Source of the DNA: Melanocharis versteri
Lineage: Eukaryota > Chordata > Aves > Passeriformes > Melanocharitidae
Reading direction: 5' to 3'
Length of the DNA: 64,000 nt
Assembly (NCBI GenBank): GCA_013397845.1
Contig: VZTG01002000.1
Coordinates: forward strand, 673,430 to 737,429
Positions 59,321 to 64,000 of the stretch are shown here, piece after piece (the stretch's first letter is position 1; each line of letters begins with the position of its first letter). The notes beneath the pieces are model-generated. The model was given only the letters and a program-made list of their open reading frames with translations, was not told the origin of the DNA and made no database searches. The position numbers and the translations under genes are program-made.

Positions 59321-62300
59321 GTAAGTACAAGATACATTTGTAAACAAGGGTAGTCCCTTTTGTATACACAAAAACACACATAGTAACATTTCTAGCTGTA
59401 CTCCCTTTGTTTAACATTTGCTTTTGAATATGTATTTCAACTAAATGCCATTTAACATCTAACATAAACATTTATATTTTTTTACTTAAAGCTAAAATGC
59501 AAAGTAAAAAAACAATCCAAAATTTAAATGTGATTGCTAATTTTGTCTGCACTGTAGAGCCTGATACAACAGAAACTTCAAGCCAAAAAATTACGTGAAG
59601 AAAAGGAAGAGGAAGAAAGAAAGTTACTTGATTTGGAAGAAGCAAAGTTCCAAGCAGCAAAACGGAAGGAGGTTCTCGATCGTGCAAAAACCTACCTATA
59701 TTATCAGGACGACAGAATGAGACAGTTCCATGTTTGTTGACAACTTATATTTTTTACATTGAAATTGTACTGAATGTCTTTAAAGATGTCTGAACGTGAA
59801 AATGACTTTAAATGTTCTCTTGCAGAGTGCACTTCTACTTACTAAGGTCCTAAAAGAAAGAGATGCTCAAGTTGAATTTCTAAAGTCAAGATTAATTGAT
59901 AACAAAAAGAGGGATTATGAAGAAGAGCAACGTCAATTTAAAGAATACATTCTCAGCGAGCAAGAAAAAGCACAACAGCATTATATGAACCAACAGGCGC
60001 TACGCAAAGATCAGCTAGAACAGTAAGTAATAATTAAGAGCAACCCTACTTCATTATTTACCTAAACTCTTCTCAAAATACATTCTATGAGGTTTTTACA
60101 GAAACTTACTTATAATTTGATTCACAAATGCCATTCCTTTAAAAGAAGATCACAGAATATCTTGCCCACAAGGGAAAAGCTATATGCATTTTTAGTTGCC
60201 AACAGTGTGCATGCAAAATCACCTCTGGGAAGCATCAGCAAGTTTTAGCCAAATCACTATTCAAATGTTGTTAATGAAATTTAAGTGTATTTTACTAAGT
60301 TTTTGTTCCAGACAAGGAAAGGGTTAAATTAGATTTTCCATTTACCCATAATGAGCTTCCAGACTGCACAACAAGACAAGGCATTACTGTCACTTCTATT
60401 CCTTTTCTCAGCTCTTCTGTAAATCTTACGGAGAGATCCCCAGTGGTATTTATAGGGCTGCCCTGGTGGTCTGATAGACGGAATCAAATTTCCCAAGGCA
60501 GAGGAAGGGTTCGAAGTCTGGTCTTACATATTCCAGGCACAACACATAAATCCTTGCAGAACTTAGTATAAAACACTATCAGCTTACGCTGCTGCCTGCA
60601 TGCCCAGAAGAAACACAGGTATGGTGGGTCATACTGGGGAAATCTTGTTCTCCAAGGATGCTGCAGATACAGGCCAGAGCATTACCAATGCAGTGGTGCT
60701 AGTGAGTCATCCAGCTAAAACTTATCACCAGGAGACTGCAAACTGTGAGCATACCATGTAGCTCATTTCTGACCAGGGCTACCATTACGAACAATCATGC
60801 TGTTATTCACCTCTGATATTCTACCTACCTTCAACTCAAAGTATCACATTCGTCACTGCAAGGTACCTATGGTTATGCAGTTCATGCAGTTCCTGGACCA
60901 TTTACGCACCTTTTTCTGATTCAGAATAAAAGAGCGTGAGCATCAGGCAGATCTGGCCAAACAAGAAAAAAAAAGAGAAGAGGAAGAAATACAGAGATCG
61001 ATCCAACTGCACCAACTAGAAATTCAGAGAAAAAAAGAAAAGGAACACGAGGAAAAAATTGAACGCCAGAAGCTGTATCATGTAAGTAGCAGGAAAGCAG
61101 ACAGCTCAAAATGCGTATTTCACCTTGGCTGTGATGGTTGGACTCAGCCCACAAATAAAGGGGTCTACTGGCAACAGGATCTTTGCTGACACTTTAATAG
61201 CATGGGATCAAATTCCTACCCTGCCAGTTGCAGGCCACTTCTTTCCTCTGTGCTTTTGAGAAAGACCTCTTGGAGGCCCCTCCCTTCTGTTGTCAGAAGG
61301 GACGTTGGCACTCGATGCTTTGACTGGTCTGTGGTTAAAGATTTGGCTGTGGACATCAAGGAATATCTCCTTGACTTGAGAACTGGATTTAAGTTTCACA
61401 TTCCTGCTGTTTTAAGCCCATTTTTCTTTGTTAGAAAGAGGGAATAGACAGAGACTAAATGTAGCTTTTTAATTTGACTTTATATTTATGATTGGAGAGG
61501 TTTAGGAATTTAGTCAAGACCCGCTGCCATCTCATTTCATCTTTAAAGGCATCCTACTAAGGTACAAACAAGAAGTGCCTTGAGAGCGGCTCTAGCCAGT
61601 ATGCAAAAGACAGTTATTTTTTTACATAAAAGTATAGAAAACTCCTCTTCAGCTGTGTTTTGGATTAAGCTCTTAGGGATAGTTTTGGATGAGGTGGGGC
61701 CAGGAGCAGAATGATGTGTGTGTGGAGGTGGTGGTTGGACAGTGCCCTGCCACTCACGTCCCCCTCGCCCACGTGTGTCAGTGGGAGCACGGGACAATGC
61801 TCTCTGCATTGCACAGCAATTTGTTTGTGCAATGGACTGGAGAAGCAGCTGCTTGACGCTCAATTCCTTTTCTCCACCCTCACATCTACTGTCTCCTCTT
61901 GATGCATGCTTGAATAGGGAGGCAGAAGTAAGTGGAAGTATCCCCTTCCTGGCTTCTCTCTCCTTTCCTGAGAATCCCTTTTCTCTCTTCTGTTTTTGAA
62001 AGAAACCTGAGGAGAGGGAATAGAGAGTGATTCCTGTAAGCTGCTACCCCAAGTTCAGATATTCTAAATGTCATCTGTTACATCAGGACCATTTTGCCCA
62101 TATAGGAGTATGTAAATGACCAGAAAATAATCAAAGCAATAGAGGAACAAAACCAAATGGAAGAAGATGATCGGATCAAAGCTCATTTTAAAGCAAAGGA
62201 AATTATTGCCCAGATGAGAAAAAAGAAAGAAGCTGAAATGCGTAGGTAGGTACAATGCTAGGGTATAAATTGTAAATGATCTAAAAATTATGCTGTAGTT

Positions 62301-63764
62301 GTTTTCAGATCATTCAGATTAATGATGTAACACAATCAACAGTTATTCTAAAACGTTATTCTAAATTCTACTGATAGGGAGAGCAGGGAATTCAGAAGAA
62401 AAAGGAAAATTTTTCACAGGTTCCTTAGTAAGAGGGTGAGGGAGCAATCTCTCCACCCTTCAAAGTACAGAGGCTTATGAAAGTGCAAAGCTTTGCACCA
62501 GTGTATTGGGAAGAGTGATTTTCCATATGGCTTGCCAAACCTCCACCTCTTTAACAATTAAAGACAATTAAGATCCTTAATAAAAATATTTCTGAGTATA
62601 AGCTATATTTCTCTGAGTCAGATCAAGAAAAATTATTTGACTTCTTAACAAGGCACATAAATTAATTAACTACATCGTGTTCTTATTAAGGGGAGATGTT
62701 TTATCAATTTAACATTGAGGGTACAACATGATGATACCACTGAGTCAATCTAAGAGTTTTCTTCCCTTCCTGTTTCTGGCCAATACTTCCAACATTCCTC
62801 TCCTGATGGCAAGATGCTCGGTGGAATCCTTACTGAGTGATCCAGCTCATTATTGCAACAGAAACTAGTGATACAAGAACACAGGGAACATTTATTTGCT
62901 AAATCAGATAATATAAAAATAAACCAAACAAGAGGAACAGAAGGAGATCATGAGTTGGGGGGGTGGGCCAACCTGTGTGGCCAGGAGGAGAGAACTCTAG
63001 AAGCAGGATTGCTGACTTTGGTAGCTTCAGGTAGACCCTGGTGTGTTGCTCTGGTATGTTATGGAAGCTCATGTTCTTCTGCAGACAAGCACAGGAACTA
63101 CAGGACAAAATCATTAGTCGATTAGCTGAACAAATGAGTGAGGCATTAAAGATGGAAGATGATCGACTGGCTAGAGATATTGCAAGAATAGAAGCTGAAC
63201 AAGAAAAAAAACGCAGAGAGAAAGAAGCAAAACAAAAGGCTGCCATTGAATCTATTGCTAAATACAGAGCCAGTGTGGTAAGAAACTTGAGCTGATCTTA
63301 CTTTTGCTTACTCCAGCCAAGCAACCTGGCCCAGACCACAGTTGGTGACTGGTGCCATGCCCCAGGAGGCTTCAGCAAGTCTGCTGACACCTTTCCTGGA
63401 GCCCCCTCTCCCTTTCCCCCTTCTGTGTTGGGTGCACATCTGCCAGGGCTGCTGAAAACCCTGGGCTTGGGCACTGGCCAGCCACAGTGACCGTGCTTAT
63501 CAGAGCGCCGATACTGGGCTGCTTCTGCAGGGGGAGACAACTTCCAGCTTAGCAGGCCAGCTCCTTGGTTAACTTTTTTGTGTGTTTTGTAAACTACAGA
63601 TGAAGTTGAAAGAGGAAAAGGAGAGACAGGAGAAAGAAGAGGCTGAAAAAGAACGTGATGTGTTAATGGAAAAAGCCCGCATCCACCTGGAAATGGAAAA
63701 CACAAAAAAACATGGACGAGATGAGGCAAACAGAGAAGTACAGAAAATTCAGATCCAGCAAATG
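59112..63764 (+). CDS. CFAP210: CFAP210 (CCDC173), ciliary microtubule inner protein (partial)
   Basis: CFAP210 is a coiled-coil protein found inside the doublet microtubules of motile cilia and flagella. Seven plus-strand exons share one frame: 59112-59320, 59558-59731, 59826-60022, 60925-61081, 62106-62245, 63085-63277 and 63600-63764 (1,235 nt, about 411 residues). They encode an almost uninterrupted charged helix rich in Glu, Lys, Arg and Gln. Landmarks are ADLRQVIVLPKAEWERIQ near the start, LLDLEEAKFQAAKRKEVLDR, FHSALLLTKVLKERDAQVEF and MEDDRLARDIARIEAEQEKK, all resembling CCDC173 orthologues. The exon with the start codon was not found: the first exon seen begins one base into a codon and has no usable methionine. 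The 3' exons lie beyond the right edge. It is divergent from PHOSPHO2. Confidence 0.9.
59558..59731 (+). CDS. CFAP210: CFAP210 exon (LLDLEEAKFQAAKRKEVLDR)
   Basis: 174 nt in whole codons, acceptor CACTGTAG, donor GTTTGT (unusual but allowed). It encodes SLIQQKLQAKKLREEKEEEE, RKLLDLEEAKFQAAKRKEVL and DRAKTYLYYQDDRMRQFH. Confidence 0.88.
59826..60022 (+). CDS. CFAP210: CFAP210 exon (SALLLTKVLKERDAQVEF)
   Basis: 197 nt, acceptor CTTGCAG, donor GTAAGT. It encodes SALLLTKVLKERDAQVEFLK through YEEEQRQFKEYILSEQEKAQ to LRKDQLE. The QFH-SALLL junction with the previous exon matches the family. Confidence 0.92.
60925..61081 (+). CDS. CFAP210: CFAP210 exon (IKEREHQADLAKQEKKREEE)
   Basis: 157 nt, acceptor GATTCAG, donor GTAAGT. 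It encodes IKEREHQADLAKQEKKREEE, EIQRSIQLHQLEIQRKKEKE and HEEKIERQKLYH, a continuous charged helix. Confidence 0.9.
62106..62245 (+). CDS. CFAP210: CFAP210 exon (EYVNDQKIIKAIEEQNQMEE)
   Basis: 140 nt, acceptor CATATAG, donor GTAGGT. It encodes EYVNDQKIIKAIEEQNQMEE, DDRIKAHFKAKEIIAQMRKK and KEAEMR, leaving two bases for the next exon. Confidence 0.9.
63085..63277 (+). CDS. CFAP210: CFAP210 exon (MEDDRLARDIARIEAEQEKK)
   Basis: 193 nt, acceptor TTCTGCAG, donor GTAAGA. It encodes QAQELQDKIISRLAEQMSEA, LKMEDDRLARDIARIEAEQE and a basic stretch to AAIESIAKYRASV. It is the best conserved segment of the gene in this window. Confidence 0.92.
63600..63764 (+). CDS. CFAP210: CFAP210 exon (MKLKEEKERQEKEEAEKERD), last in the window
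   Basis: 165 nt in whole codons, acceptor AACTACAG, donor GTAAAT. It encodes MKLKEEKERQEKEEAEKERD, VLMEKARIHLEMENTKKHGR and DEANREVQKIQIQQM. Sequence from 63765 to the end is intron. Confidence 0.9.
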
Positions 63765-64000
63765 GTAAATAGAAAAGCCATACCCTGTCAATCCCTTCAG
63801 AAAGAAGCATGCATCTAAACCAATAGCATTAGCTCCTGCTGAGAGAAAGAGAGGAAATTTGCTGTTTTGTTTGGATTTTTTGTGTTTGATGGGTTGTTTT
63901 TAATCATGTGTGCTCAGCATATGCTGGTGTTGGGGACCAGCCTCCTCAGAGCATTGGTGCAAATCAAGGCTGGTTTGCAAGGACAGATCAGATCCGGTCC

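Larger units (their letters stand above)
59321..63599. other. CFAP210 introns
   Basis: Six introns between the listed exons (59321-59557, 59732-59825, 60023-60924, 61082-62105, 62246-63084, 63278-63599), all GT-AG. The last is relatively GC-rich. No nested gene or mobile element was recognised. Confidence 0.85.

Noticed and set aside
1..64000. CRISPR arrays, operons, prophage or bacterial defence systems
   Set aside because: Gene structure is plainly vertebrate nuclear DNA, and no spaced repeat array or bacterial-type coding block is present.

Overview
This is vertebrate nuclear DNA, most likely from a songbird. The genes have many short exons with GT-AG introns, CpG-island promoters, and proteins recognisable as vertebrate orthologues. 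Two short repeats have a tRNA-Ile-like head joined to a CR1-LINE-like tail, the layout of the passerine SINE TguSINE1. A solo LTR of an avian endogenous retrovirus is also present. Species cannot be fixed from the sequence alone.

The gene order is UBR3(-) METTL5(+) SSB(-) KLHL23(-) PHOSPHO2(-) CFAP210/CCDC173(+), which is, as I recall it, the conserved order on human 2q31 seen from the other strand. Positions 1-31,000 hold the 5' half of UBR3: seven coding exons between 2,983 and 17,581 separated by long introns. Its first exon is not visible and probably lies in the assembly gap at 31,039-31,286. A CpG island at about 30,880-32,660 is the likely shared promoter of UBR3 and METTL5, which point away from each other. 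METTL5 (32,777-36,591) and SSB (41,992-36,668) are complete and converge, with only 76 bases between their stop codons and both poly(A) signals inside that space. The SSB promoter is probably the CpG island at 44,770-45,540, which contains a GC-rich minisatellite and a second gap. KLHL23 (52,267-48,444) and PHOSPHO2 (57,481-56,756) are complete and follow each other on the minus strand, with a solo LTR between them. PHOSPHO2 and CFAP210 diverge from a CpG island near 58,000. CFAP210 runs off the right edge; seven coding exons are seen and the N-terminal exon is not.

The genes do not form one pathway. UBR3 and KLHL23 belong to ubiquitin ligation. METTL5 methylates 18S rRNA and La/SSB chaperones RNA polymerase III transcripts. 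PHOSPHO2 is a small-molecule phosphatase and CFAP210 is a ciliary microtubule protein. I found no undescribed multi-gene system. The points most worth a second look are the overlapping METTL5/SSB 3' ends, a perfect 40-bp-arm palindrome in a UBR3 intron (5,257-5,338), the minisatellite beside the gap at 45,331, and the missing UBR3 first exon. All exon boundaries were placed by eye from reading-frame continuity, splice signals and remembered vertebrate orthologues, with no alignment.
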